This document shows, in pieces, positions 1-8,312 of a stretch of DNA of 64,000 bases; positions within the stretch are counted from its first letter, which is position 1, and each line of letters opens with the position of its first letter. The position numbers and the translations under genes are program-made. Source of the stretch: Rhizobium sp. CF080 (GTDB lineage: Bacteria; Pseudomonadota; Alphaproteobacteria; Rhizobiales; Rhizobiaceae); contig NZ_AKKC02000008.1 of assembly GCF_000282095.2 (NCBI RefSeq), positions 434,001-498,000 on the forward strand, in the 5' to 3' direction. The notes under the pieces are model-generated. The model ran no database searches, was not told the origin of the DNA, and saw only the letters and a program-made list of their open reading frames with translations.

Positions 1-1428
1 GATTTCGGTTTCCTCCGGCATGTGGCCGCCACCGGACGGTTCGACGAAGATGCCCATGCCGATGCCGCGCAGATTGCCGCGCTTTTCCGATTCCTTCCGG
101 CGGGCTTCGAAACCCTTCCAGTCGGAGATCGAGACGGCTTCTTCCAGCATCGCGACATAGCTGCCGCTGTCGTAAACCGTGGTCGGCGTCTTGTAGGGAT
201 AGGCGTCGTCGGGGATCAGGTTCTTCCGGCGGATTTCGATCCGGTCCATGCCGAGATCGGTGGCGGCCTGATCGACTAGCCGCTCGACGAAATAATTGAT
301 GTCCGGACGGCCGGCACCGCGATAGGCGGCGATCGGCGAGGTATTGGTGAAGGCGAGGCGGTTGAGGCCAAAGACCGCCGGGATGCGGTAACAGCCGGTG
401 CCGGTCAGCATCGGGTTGAGCACGTTGATCAACGCGCCGGCCGGCGAATGGTAGGCGCCGAGATCGCAGACGACGTTCATCCGGATGCCGAGGAACTCGC
501 CGGTTTCGCTGAGCGCCAGTTCGCCGCTGAACCTGACGGCGCGTCCGTGATAGTCGGCGAGGAAACTTTCGGTGCGGCTGGCGGTCCAGCGCACCGGCCG
601 ACAGAGCTTCCTGGCGGCCAGCATGATCGCCGCATATTCCGGATAGGGCGCGCCGCGAATGCCGAAGCTGCCGCCGACATCGCCCATGTGATGCCGGACC
701 TTTTCCGGCGGATGACCGGTGAAGCGCGCCAGCCCATCGCCAAGGCCCGTGCCCTGGCTGGCGGAATAGACGTCGAAGACGTCCGTCTCGGCATCATAGG
801 CCGCCATGAAGGATTTGAGTTCGAGCGGATTGGCGGCGACGCGCTGCGACTCGACCGTCAGCGCCGCGACATGCGCTGCCTTGGCGAAGGCTTCATCGGT
901 CGTCGCCTCGTCGCCGAAACCGTGCAGGAAAACCAGATTGCCCGGCACGTCGTCGAAAAGCCGCGGCGCGCCGTCTTCCAATGCCTCCTCGGGGTCGATG
1001 ATCGCCGGCAGATCTTCATATTCGACCGCGATCAGCTCGACCGCGTCGGCGGCCGCCTCGGCGCTGTCGGCCACAACCACCGCGACCGGCTCGCCGACGA
1101 AGCGGACACGGTCGGTCGAGAGCGCATAACGGCTCGGCGCCTTGATCTTCATGCCGTCGACGCCGGGGAAGGAGACCAGCGGGCCGGGGGCGATCAGATT
1201 GGCCTCGAGCGCATCCTTGCCGGTCAGCACGATATGGACGCCAGGAGCCGCGAGCGCCGCCTCGACATCGATCGAAACAATGCGCGCATGCGGCATGTCG
1301 GCTCTCAAAAATGCGGCGTGGAGCTGGCCCTCCAAGACCTTGTCGGCGGTATATTCGCCTTGGCCGGTAATAAGTCTCATGTCTTCCCGGCGACCGGTGA
1401 AGACCTCATGATCACTACTCAAAAACAT
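1..1428 (-). CDS. Xanthine dehydrogenase-family molybdopterin-binding large subunit (partial, C-terminus outside window)
   Basis: Large Mo-cofactor subunit of the xanthine dehydrogenase/CO dehydrogenase family; 476 residues are visible and the reading frame is open to the left edge. I translated it by hand. The N-terminus carries the usual GRREDMRLITGQGEYTAD segment (about residues 11-28), a GGSFGIRG loop near 251-258, and AYRGAGR near 366-372. AYRGAGR is the signature of so-called form II CoxL-like enzymes; true CO dehydrogenase has AYxCSFR, so CO oxidation is unlikely. ATG at 1428 is the only upstream ATG in frame, but its GGGAG ribosome site sits almost against it and the frame stays open upstream to about 1557, including a TTG near 1494, so the start is uncertain. 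FAD and 2Fe-2S subunits are not visible and may lie to the left. Substrate unknown. Confidence 0.85.
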   Translation of the reverse strand, partial: MFLSSDHEVFTGRREDMRLITGQGEYTADKVLEGQLHAAFLRADMPHARIVSIDVEAALAAPGVHIVLTGKDALEANLIAPGPLVSFPGVDGMKIKAPSRYALSTDRVRFVGEPVAVVVADSAEAAADAVELIAVEYEDLPAIIDPEEALEDGAPRLFDDVPGNLVFLHGFGDEATTDEAFAKAAHVAALTVESQRVAANPLELKSFMAAYDAETDVFDVYSASQGTGLGDGLARFTGHPPEKVRHHMGDVGGSFGIRGAPYPEYAAIMLAARKLCRPVRWTASRTESFLADYHGRAVRFSGELALSETGEFLGIRMNVVCDLGAYHSPAGALINVLNPMLTGTGCYRIPAVFGLNRLAFTNTSPIAAYRGAGRPDINYFVERLVDQAATDLGMDRIEIRRKNLIPDDAYPYKTPTTVYDSGSYVAMLEEAVSISDWKGFEARRKESEKRGNLRGIGMGIFVEPSGGGHMPEETEI

Positions 1429-1620
1429 TCTCCCACGCCAGGCGATTTCTGCCGGATGCGCCTCTTCGGCCTCTGTGCCGAGAATCAAACGCCCGGCGAA
1501 TGGTATCCCATCCGATTGTCGTATACCTCTGCCGGCGACGGACGCTAATGCATGAATTCAACTCTGACAAATGCGATTTTATACTATCGCCATGATTTCG
1601 GCGGGGAATAGATCAGCAAA

Positions 1621-1654
1621 AAAAGCCCGCGCCAGTCTCTCGGCGCGGGCTTTT
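1621..1654. terminator. Bidirectional rho-independent terminator
   Basis: A perfect 13-bp stem (AAAAGCCCGCGCC at 1621-1633 against GGCGCGGGCTTTT at 1642-1654) with an 8-base loop, flanked by A-run and T-run, so it can act on both strands. It sits just past the stop of the M28-type peptidase gene and separates it from the molybdoenzyme gene, which therefore needs its own promoter in the 1429-1620 gap. Confidence 0.85.
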
Positions 1655-1670
1655 GTCTATGCGTCGACGA

Positions 1671-3392
1671 TCAGGCAGCGCGAACCAGCTGTTCTGCCTG
1701 ACGCAGCGCCGAGATCACGCGGTTCTGGCCGCGCACGAGCTGGGTCTTGGCGAAACCGAGCTTTTTGGGGCCGAGCTTGTCGAGGTCGGCTGCCGTCGAG
1801 ATGGCGGGCAGTTCCGGGATCGGCAAGGCCGGGTCGTGGCGGAAGCGCTGCTCGCGGGTGTAATTGAGCGGCACCAGCATGCGGGCGAGCCTCTGGATCA
1901 CGTGGTTGGCGGCCTTCGGCTCGATCTTGCCGCTGTCGATCCCGGCGTAGAATGCGGCGAGTGCTTCGGCCAAGGACTCGACCGCCTTGCGGCTCGGCGA
2001 AAGGTCGAAGCGGTGGCCGGCCTTCTTCTGGTAGGTGTCGACCGTGTGGAGGAACTCGCGTGCCGTCGCGCGCCAATCGAAGGGCAGGATTTTTGCATTG
2101 GCATTGCGCAGCACGGCGAGCAGATAGACCTTGATGTCGCGCAACATGATGTCCTTGTCGGCGATCTCGAGCGTATCGTTTTCGGTGTGCCAGGCGATGT
2201 TGGCGCCGCAGCCGCCGACCGTGTAATAGCCCTTTTCCTCGCGGTCCCGTTCCGTCATGGTCGAGGACAGCATCAGGTAGCTCGAAAGACCGATATTGTT
2301 GAAGGAATAGTCGCCGGCGCGGTGCGGGCGTTCGGCTTCGGCTTTCTTGCCGGCCACTTCCTCGATGACATCGGAGAGGAAGGCTTCCGTCTCGGTCATC
2401 ATGCAGAGATTGATGAATTCGGTCGCCCAGCGGCAGCCGGGGCTGTCGCAATTGACCGAGGCGACGCAGTTTTCGTCGAGGTCGAGCGCGAAATTGTCGG
2501 AGAACCAGGTGGAGCCGGCATAACGTCCGGTCGAGTGGCCTGGCCACCAGCAAATGCGGATCGAGCGCTTCAGCTTGTCGCGGTTGGCCCAGAGAACGCG
2601 GGCGATTTCGAGCATCGTTGCATCACCGGTCGCGTTGTCGCCGACGCCGACATCCCAGCTGTCGAGATGGCCGTGCAGGAAGACGTATTTGTCGGGTTCC
2701 TCAGTGCCCTTGATGAAGACTTCCGGCAGCTTCGATTTGAACCAGCCCTCTTCCATGTCCGCAAAGACGGTGACTTCCGTGCCGGTCTTGGCAAGCTCGA
2801 TCAGCGCATCGCCGCTCTCGCGGTTGACGGCAACGGCCGGGATCGACGGCTTGCGCGGCAGGTCGTCGAGATCGGGCGTGCCCCAGACGGTGGTGCAGGT
2901 GCCCCAATGGATGTCGACGCCGGGGTTGATGGCGATGACGCCGACGGCGCCAAGCTCGGTGAACTGCGAAACGAGACCCGGATTGGCGAAACCTTCCGAG
3001 AGAACCACCTTGCCGCGGACCCGGGCGGCGAGTTCGCCGGTGCCGTCGACGGTCTTTTCGAACATGGTCGAGATCGCCTTCGGCTGAAGGCTGGCGATAT
3101 AGACGATCTCGCCCTTCACGCCCTTCGATGCATCCAGCGAATAGGAGGGCGGTTTGGCGCGGAAGGTCTTATCCCCCGCTTCGACACGGGCGAGCCCCGG
3201 CAGGCTGAGGAAAAGGTCGGCCTCGTGCATCTTGACCTCGACACCGTGCTTGGCGAGCCGGGCCGCGACCTCGTCCATGGCGCGGTTCACATCGGTCGGA
3301 TGTTCGCGCTTGTAGGTCGCAAAGCTCTCCACCAGAGCCCAGGGTTCATCCAGCTTCACCGCTCCCAGAACGGCAGATTCGATCTCGTTCAT
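1671..3392 (-). CDS. M28-family metallopeptidase-like protein with PA insert and altered active site
   Basis: A 573-residue cytoplasmic protein with the zinc-aminopeptidase (M28) fold and a PA-type insert around residues 120-210. No signal peptide is seen. Ligand motifs visible: HGHLD (H242, D244), GDNATG (D252), VNCDSPG (D316) and WHTEND (H402). Where classical M28 enzymes have the Glu-Glu pair (catalytic base and zinc ligand), this protein reads WWPGHSTGRYAGS (282-294), so neither Glu is there. It may be a subfamily with another base or no longer a peptidase. The start at 3392 is chosen because GGGGAG lies 7 bases upstream; an in-frame ATG at 3440 has no such site and would lie in the palindrome region. 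It follows iclR on the same strand, and an IclR-like palindrome lies 30 bases upstream of its ATG. Confidence 0.8.
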   Translation of the reverse strand: MNEIESAVLGAVKLDEPWALVESFATYKREHPTDVNRAMDEVAARLAKHGVEVKMHEADLFLSLPGLARVEAGDKTFRAKPPSYSLDASKGVKGEIVYIASLQPKAISTMFEKTVDGTGELAARVRGKVVLSEGFANPGLVSQFTELGAVGVIAINPGVDIHWGTCTTVWGTPDLDDLPRKPSIPAVAVNRESGDALIELAKTGTEVTVFADMEEGWFKSKLPEVFIKGTEEPDKYVFLHGHLDSWDVGVGDNATGDATMLEIARVLWANRDKLKRSIRICWWPGHSTGRYAGSTWFSDNFALDLDENCVASVNCDSPGCRWATEFINLCMMTETEAFLSDVIEEVAGKKAEAERPHRAGDYSFNNIGLSSYLMLSSTMTERDREEKGYYTVGGCGANIAWHTENDTLEIADKDIMLRDIKVYLLAVLRNANAKILPFDWRATAREFLHTVDTYQKKAGHRFDLSPSRKAVESLAEALAAFYAGIDSGKIEPKAANHVIQRLARMLVPLNYTREQRFRHDPALPIPELPAISTAADLDKLGPKKLGFAKTQLVRGQNRVISALRQAEQLVRAA

Positions 3393-3421
3393 ATCCGGTA
3401 CTCCCCAATTTGTTTTATCTA

Positions 3422-3438
3422 GTGAAACACTGTTTCGC
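3422..3438. promoter_or_regulatory. Putative IclR operator upstream of the M28-type gene
   Basis: GTGAAACACTGTTTCGC is an imperfect palindrome with GAAAC/GTTTC arms and a 3-base centre. Its reverse complement differs from the palindrome at 4454-4470 at only two of 17 positions. Placed 30-46 bases before the peptidase ATG, it is well sited for promoter control by the adjacent IclR protein. That assignment is inferred from position and repetition. Confidence 0.6.
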
Positions 3439-3570
3439 AAAACATGAAAACGCTAACAGAGGTTTGGGGACCCCGCAAGCGGCTTCGAAGGGCTAGAAAT
3501 CGCACTGACGAAAATGGGCGCCAGGGCGCCCGCTAATTTCCGGATGATTGGAGATCGGCTTGAGCGAGCC

Positions 3571-4371
3571 TCAAGCCCTTGATTTCACGAGGCCGTTTTC
3601 GCCGGGGCCGTGGATCGAAAGGCGCTCGGATATTTCGGCCGCGGCGTCGAGGGCAGCCCTCAAATGGCTTTCGCGGCGCTCCTCGTCGAAGCGGGCGACA
3701 GCGCCGGCGACCGAGATCGAGGCGATGATGGTGCCGTCGGCGCCGGTGATCGGGGCGGCGACGGAGAAGGCGCCTTCATCGAGATCGTTGAGCACGATAT
3801 TGTAGCCGTTGGCGCGGATGCGTTCGAGCGCCTGGCGCAGTTTCGCCCGGTCGGTGATCGTGTAGGGCGTGAAGGCTTCGAGCGGCTGGGAGAGTGCCGC
3901 ATCGATGACCGACGGATCCGCGTAAGCCAGCAGAAGCAGCGAGCCTCCACCCGCATGCAACGGGCCATTGCGTCCGGCCTGGGCAAAAAGCCGGATCGAA
4001 TGGCGGCCGGCGCGGGTTGCCAGAACATAGGTCTTCAGGCCCTCCCGCACGACAAGGTTGACGTTCTCGGATGTCTGGTCGCGGAGCGCATCCATGACGG
4101 GCCGGGCGGCGTAAAGCAGGGCGCCGTCCTTGCCGAGGCGCTCGCCGAGCACGCCAATGCGGTAGCCGAGCGCGAATTCGGCGCGTTCCGGATCGCGCGA
4201 TACAAAGCCGCGTTCTTCCAGGGTGTGGAGCAGCCGGAAGACCAGCGATTTGGTCATCCCCAGCGATTTTGCAAGCGAGGTCACGCCCTGGTCCGGGCGA
4301 TCGGCAAGCGCTTCGAGAAGGGCGAGCGCCCGGTCCACTGCCGCGATCTTGTAGTCTTTTGGTTCGCTCAT
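3571..4371 (-). CDS. IclR-family transcriptional regulator
   Basis: A 266-residue regulator with an N-terminal winged helix-turn-helix (about residues 8-70, recognition-helix region MTKSLVFRLLHTLEERGF) followed by the IclR effector-binding domain. ATG at 4371 is preceded by GGAGGAG at good spacing; upstream in-frame ATGs lack this. It is divergent from the ABC/hydantoinase operon starting at 4655 and lies upstream of the M28-type gene on its own strand. Twin palindromes (3422-3438 and 4454-4470) suggest it controls both units and itself. The inducer is probably a compound imported or hydrolysed by these genes, which is inference. Confidence 0.92.
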   Translation of the reverse strand: MSEPKDYKIAAVDRALALLEALADRPDQGVTSLAKSLGMTKSLVFRLLHTLEERGFVSRDPERAEFALGYRIGVLGERLGKDGALLYAARPVMDALRDQTSENVNLVVREGLKTYVLATRAGRHSIRLFAQAGRNGPLHAGGGSLLLLAYADPSVIDAALSQPLEAFTPYTITDRAKLRQALERIRANGYNIVLNDLDEGAFSVAAPITGADGTIIASISVAGAVARFDEERRESHLRAALDAAAEISERLSIHGPGENGLVKSRA

Positions 4372-4453
4372 CGGATGGTCTCCTCCGGCATCTGATTTGG
4401 ATTGCTTGAAGCTTCTTGCAATCTTCTTGGAATATGTTTTACTCGCTCTCAAT

Positions 4454-4470
4454 GCGAAACGATGTTTCAC
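4454..4470. promoter_or_regulatory. Putative IclR operator in the divergent iclR/ABC intergenic region
   Basis: GCGAAACGATGTTTCAC, GAAAC/GTTTC arms with a 3-base centre, lies 83 bases upstream of iclR and about 185 bases upstream of the solute-binding protein gene. It nearly matches the reverse complement of the site at 3422-3438. The 283-base divergent gap holds no other gene. Confidence 0.6.
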
Positions 4471-4654
4471 ACAATAAAACATTGAGAGCCGGGTTGCAAA
4501 CCCTTCGAAGGCACTCTTGGAGAATTCTGTGGATTGAGCATCGGTTTTGAATGCGCGGGAAACGTGTTCGACGGCCGATTTCGGATTTGCGATGCGGAGG
4601 GAGAAAACCCTTTGCCAACAAGAGAATAGTCAAGCTATTCAGAGGAGAACGACC

Positions 4655-6307
4655 ATGAAGTCCGTTTTGAGAAGTGCATTCGCAGCTCTTGTGGTGACGG
4701 CCGTCGCTCTGCCCGCCTGGGCCGGCGATCCGATCCGCAAGATCACCATCCTGTCCCGCCCGCAGGCCGGCCAGCAGGCGGAATTCCAGTCCGTCCAGCT
4801 GATTGCCCAGGAATGGCGCAAGCTCGGCCTCGATGTCGAAGTCCGGGCGATCCCCTGGGAACAGATGTCCGACGAAGTCTGGTACAAGCGCGACCAGTGG
4901 GACTCGACCGCTTGGCAGATGGTCGGCCGCCCCGAGCGTTCCGATCCGGACGAGCTCGTCTTCAACCTTTTCCATTCCTCGACCGCCAAGGACGGCTACA
5001 ATTTCGCCGGCTATATCAACAAGGATTACGACGCGACCGCCGAAGCTCAGCGCGGCGAGATCGATCCGGCCAAGCGCAAGGCGCTGGTCTTCAAGGCTCA
5101 GGAGATCCTGTCGAAAGATCAGCCCTACATGATGCTGGTGCATCCGAAATCGACCTTCGCTTTCGACAAGACAGTCTGGAAGCCGGAATCGGTCGTCAAC
5201 CAGAGCGGCATCGGCATCCGCAACACCTGGACCTTCCTCGGCATCGAGCCGGCGGGTCCTAAGAAGGACCTGATCATCAACTCGTCCGACAATATCAAGG
5301 CGATCAACCCGCTCTATATCTCGGGCAGCGTCGACAGCTGGATCACCGAACTCGTCTGGGACCGCCTGCTGCGCGTCGGTCCGGATGGCCTGCCGAAGGC
5401 ATGGGCCGCCGAGAGCTTCACCTGGAAGGACGGCACCACGGTCGACGTGAAGCTGAAGTCCGGCATGAAGTGGCATGACGGCAAGCCGGTCACGCCTGAG
5501 GACGTCAAGTTCTCGTTCGAAGCGGCGGTTAGCGGCGAAGCCCCGATGTACAAGCCCTTCGCGACGAATATCGATGCGATCACCATCAACGGCGATGTCA
5601 TCACCTTCAAGCTGAAGAAGCCGGCCGCCTCCTTCGTTACGTCAAGCCTTGCCAAGGTCAACCTGATCCCGAAGCATATCTGGGAGCCGATCCTCAAGGA
5701 TCTGGCCACCAAGCCGGAGACTGCGGAAAGCTATCAGGAGCAGATGCCGATCGGCTCCGGTCCGTACAAGTTCACCAGCTGGGCCAAGAACGAGTCCGTC
5801 ACGCTTGCCGCCAACAAGGACCACTTCGCCGCGCCGAAGGTCGATCGCTGGATCCTGCGTATCGTGCCGAACGCGGAAGCGGCACTCGGCATGCTGCGCT
5901 CGGGTGAAATCAACTTCATGGGCGAGTTCACCGGCGATCCGCAGGTGCTCATCGATGCCGCCAAGAAGGACGGCGACCTGGAAGTGGTTTCCACCGTCGA
6001 CATGGGCTTCCGCTACATCGCCTTCAACGAACGCCGTCCGCCCTTCAACGACCCGGCCTTCCGTCGTGCGCTTTCCGAAGCGGTCGACCGCCAGTTGATC
6101 GTCAAGGCCGCCTATCGCGGTTTCGCGGTCGCCTCGAACTCCATCGTCTCTCCGGCGCTGGAATACTGGCATGACAAGTCGGTCGTCGACAGCTTCAAGG
6201 CCGGACAGGCCATTGCCGCCAAGACCCTGAAGGATGCCGGCTATACCCTGGACGGTGGCAAGCTTCGCTATCCGGGCGACACCAAGGAAACCGTCGCCGC
6301 CAAGTAA
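4655..6307 (+). CDS. ABC transporter solute-binding protein, family 5, apparently circularly permuted
   Basis: A 550-residue periplasmic binding protein for an Opp/Dpp-type importer. A Sec signal peptide ends near AWA at residue 23. The mature protein starts with what is normally the C-terminal lobe of family-5 proteins: residues about 27-198 (QAEFQSV..., EWRKLGLDVEVRAIPWE, DPDELVFNLFHSS, YNFAGYINKDYDA, AQEILSKDQPYMML). The usual N-terminal part begins only near residue 205 (DLIINSSDNIKAINPLY, VWDRLLRV, LKSGMKWHDGKPVTPEDVKFSFE) and runs to a C-terminus at KTLKDAGYTLDGGKLRYP, exactly where an ordinary protein would continue into the segment found here at the front. ATG at 4655 follows AGAGGAG. 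It is the first gene of the operon and is followed by a hairpin that may limit readthrough. Confidence 0.9.
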   Translation: MKSVLRSAFAALVVTAVALPAWAGDPIRKITILSRPQAGQQAEFQSVQLIAQEWRKLGLDVEVRAIPWEQMSDEVWYKRDQWDSTAWQMVGRPERSDPDELVFNLFHSSTAKDGYNFAGYINKDYDATAEAQRGEIDPAKRKALVFKAQEILSKDQPYMMLVHPKSTFAFDKTVWKPESVVNQSGIGIRNTWTFLGIEPAGPKKDLIINSSDNIKAINPLYISGSVDSWITELVWDRLLRVGPDGLPKAWAAESFTWKDGTTVDVKLKSGMKWHDGKPVTPEDVKFSFEAAVSGEAPMYKPFATNIDAITINGDVITFKLKKPAASFVTSSLAKVNLIPKHIWEPILKDLATKPETAESYQEQMPIGSGPYKFTSWAKNESVTLAANKDHFAAPKVDRWILRIVPNAEAALGMLRSGEINFMGEFTGDPQVLIDAAKKDGDLEVVSTVDMGFRYIAFNERRPPFNDPAFRRALSEAVDRQLIVKAAYRGFAVASNSIVSPALEYWHDKSVVDSFKAGQAIAAKTLKDAGYTLDGGKLRYPGDTKETVAAK

Positions 6308-6314
6308 TCCTCAC

Positions 6315-6351
6315 GGAGGCGGCGGGCTGTCGCGACGCCGCCTCCCATTTT
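6315..6351 (+). terminator. Hairpin with T-run after the solute-binding protein gene (possible attenuator)
   Basis: Stem GGAGGCGGCG (6315-6324) pairs with CGCCGCCTCC (6336-6345) around an 11-base loop, followed by CATTTTT. It lies eight bases after the stop codon and before the permease gene. It could stabilise the binding-protein message or terminate part of transcription, giving more binding protein than permease. Confidence 0.65.
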
Positions 6352-6427
6352 TGCCTGACGCTTGACATCGGCAGCCTCGCCTTTCCTCCCAAATGGGGCG
6401 CCGAGCCAAGAGAAGGAATCTTTTCAG

Positions 6428-7405
6428 ATGAAGAATTTCAAGGCTGTGGGCGGCAGGTTGCTGCAGCTCGCTCTTGTTTTATGGGCGGTGGTGACCATCC
6501 TGTTTCTGATGTTCCGGCTGATGCCGGGCAATCCGATGGCCGCCTATATCGACCCGACCTTTACGCTCGAGCAGCAGCAGCAGCTGATGGCCCAGTTCGG
6601 CCTCGACAAGCCGTTGTGGCATCAATACCTGATCTATCTTGGCAACCTTCTGCAGGGCGAGCTCGGCCAGAGTTTTCGCTATCGGGAACCGGTCGGACAG
6701 CGGATCTGGATCCTGTTGCCGAACACGCTGATCCTCACCTTTTCTTCGCTGATCGTCGCCTATGTCTTCGGCATTCTCGCCGGCGCCTATCTCGCCTGGC
6801 GCCGCGGAAGCTGGGTGGAGCAGGCGGCCATTCCGCTGGTGCTCACCACCCGCGCCATGCCGGAATTCTGGCTCGGCATGGTGATGCTGGCGATCTTCTC
6901 GTTTTCGCTCGGCTGGCTGCCGGCCGGTGGCACGCGCGCTCCGGGCAACGAATATTCCGGCTTCCTCGACCTCTACACCTCGCGCGACTTCCTCGCCCAT
7001 CTGGCGCTGCCGGCGGCGACGCTGGCGATCTACAGCCAGGGCCTGCCGCTTCTCCTGATGCGCTCCAACATGCTCGACGTGATGAAGGAGGACTTCGTCA
7101 CCATGGCCCGCATCAAGGGCCTGTCGAACTGGACGGTGGTGGTGCGCCACGCGGCCCGCAACGCGCTGCTGCCGGTGATGACCTCGTTCGCTATTGCCGT
7201 CGGCTATCAGCTGCAGGGCAATGTCGTGGTGGAATCGGTGTTCTCCTGGCCGGGCCTCGGCCGCGAGCTGGTGAACGCTGTCGCCGCTTCCGACTATCCG
7301 TTGGCGCAGGGCGCATTCCTGATGATCGCGCTCGTGGTGATCTTCATGAATCTGCTTGCCGACCTGCTCTATGCCTTCCTCGATCCAAGGATTTCCCATG
7401 CCTGA
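6428..7405 (+). CDS. ABC transporter permease (DppB/OppB type)
   Basis: A 325-residue inner-membrane permease of the peptide/nickel family. Features seen: first transmembrane segment near residues 10-30 (LALVLWAVVTILFLMFRLMPG), the typical N-terminal motif MPGNPM, and a cytoplasmic EAA-like loop (MKEDFVTMARIKGLSNWTVVVRHAARNALLPV) that contacts the ATPases. ATG at 6428 has AAGGAA upstream. The stop overlaps the start of the next permease by eight bases, so the two are translationally coupled. Substrate is set by the binding protein at 4655. Confidence 0.92.
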   Translation: MKNFKAVGGRLLQLALVLWAVVTILFLMFRLMPGNPMAAYIDPTFTLEQQQQLMAQFGLDKPLWHQYLIYLGNLLQGELGQSFRYREPVGQRIWILLPNTLILTFSSLIVAYVFGILAGAYLAWRRGSWVEQAAIPLVLTTRAMPEFWLGMVMLAIFSFSLGWLPAGGTRAPGNEYSGFLDLYTSRDFLAHLALPAATLAIYSQGLPLLLMRSNMLDVMKEDFVTMARIKGLSNWTVVVRHAARNALLPVMTSFAIAVGYQLQGNVVVESVFSWPGLGRELVNAVAASDYPLAQGAFLMIALVVIFMNLLADLLYAFLDPRISHA

Positions 7406-8312
7406 GATCGCCGCACCCGCCATCATCAAGCCGAGACGTCCCAATATTATCGCCCGGATGTTTCGCGCGCTGAGACTTCCGATGAACGACCCGTTCGCGG
7501 TCGCCGGTCTTCTCATCTATCTGGTGTTCATCGTCGTTGCGGTGTTTGCCGATCAGATCGCCACGCATGACCCGACCGAAATCCTCTACACGCCAGCCTA
7601 CGATCTCGCGGCGGACCTCCGGCCGGGGCAGGACGGTTTCATCATGGGAACCACCAGCCTCGGCCGGGATATCTTCTCGCAGCTTGTTTACGGCAGCCGC
7701 TCGGCGCTGCTGATCGGCATCACTGCCGCGTTCATGGTGGCGCTGATCGGCTCGGTCATCGGTCTCGTCGCCGGTTATTTCGGGCGCTGGGTGGATGCCA
7801 TCCTGATGCGGCTTGCCGATATCGCCTTCGGCATTCCCTTCCTGCCCTTCGTCATCGTGCTTGCCGCCTTCCTGCGGCCGTCGATCTGGAACGTGGTCAT
7901 CGCCATGGCGCTGGTCCTGTGGCGTGATACGGCCCGCGTCATCCGCAGCCAGGTGCTGACGCTTCGGACCCGCGGTTATGTCGAGGCGGCGCGGGTGGCG
8001 GGGTCTTCCGACTTCAAGATCATCCTGCGCCATATCGCGCCGAATATCCTGCCGCTCTCCTTCCTCTACGGATCGATCGCGATCGGCTGGGCGATCCTGA
8101 CCGAGGCGTCGATCAGCTTCCTCGGTTTCGGCGATCCGGATTCGATCAGCTGGGGCTACATGCTGCAGGATGCGTTCGCCAGCCAGGCGCTCGCCAAGCA
8201 GGCCTATTACTGGTTCGTGCCGCCGGGCATCTGCATCATCCTCGTCGTCAGCGCGGGCTTCTTCATTACCCGCGGTTATGAAAACATCCTCTTCCCGAAG
8301 TTGAGCCGATGA
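7398..8312 (+). CDS. ABC transporter permease (DppC/OppC type)
   Basis: A 304-residue partner permease. It has the long N-terminal cytoplasmic/first transmembrane region and DPTEILYTPAYDL periplasmic segment typical of DppC/OppC, the GTTSLGRDIFSQLVYGSR motif before the core, and an EAA loop (RGYVEAARVAGSSDFKIILRHIAPNI). ATG at 7398 lies within the end of the previous gene, and its own stop overlaps the next start as ATGA. Forms the translocation pore with the 6428-7405 product. Confidence 0.92.
   Translation: MPEIAAPAIIKPRRPNIIARMFRALRLPMNDPFAVAGLLIYLVFIVVAVFADQIATHDPTEILYTPAYDLAADLRPGQDGFIMGTTSLGRDIFSQLVYGSRSALLIGITAAFMVALIGSVIGLVAGYFGRWVDAILMRLADIAFGIPFLPFVIVLAAFLRPSIWNVVIAMALVLWRDTARVIRSQVLTLRTRGYVEAARVAGSSDFKIILRHIAPNILPLSFLYGSIAIGWAILTEASISFLGFGDPDSISWGYMLQDAFASQALAKQAYYWFVPPGICIILVVSAGFFITRGYENILFPKLSR

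Noticed and set aside
1502..1527. GGTAT/ATACC inverted repeat upstream of the partial molybdoenzyme
   Set aside because: Arms of five bases with a 16-base spacer are too weak to distinguish from chance, although the site includes GTATAC, a form used by some GntR regulators.
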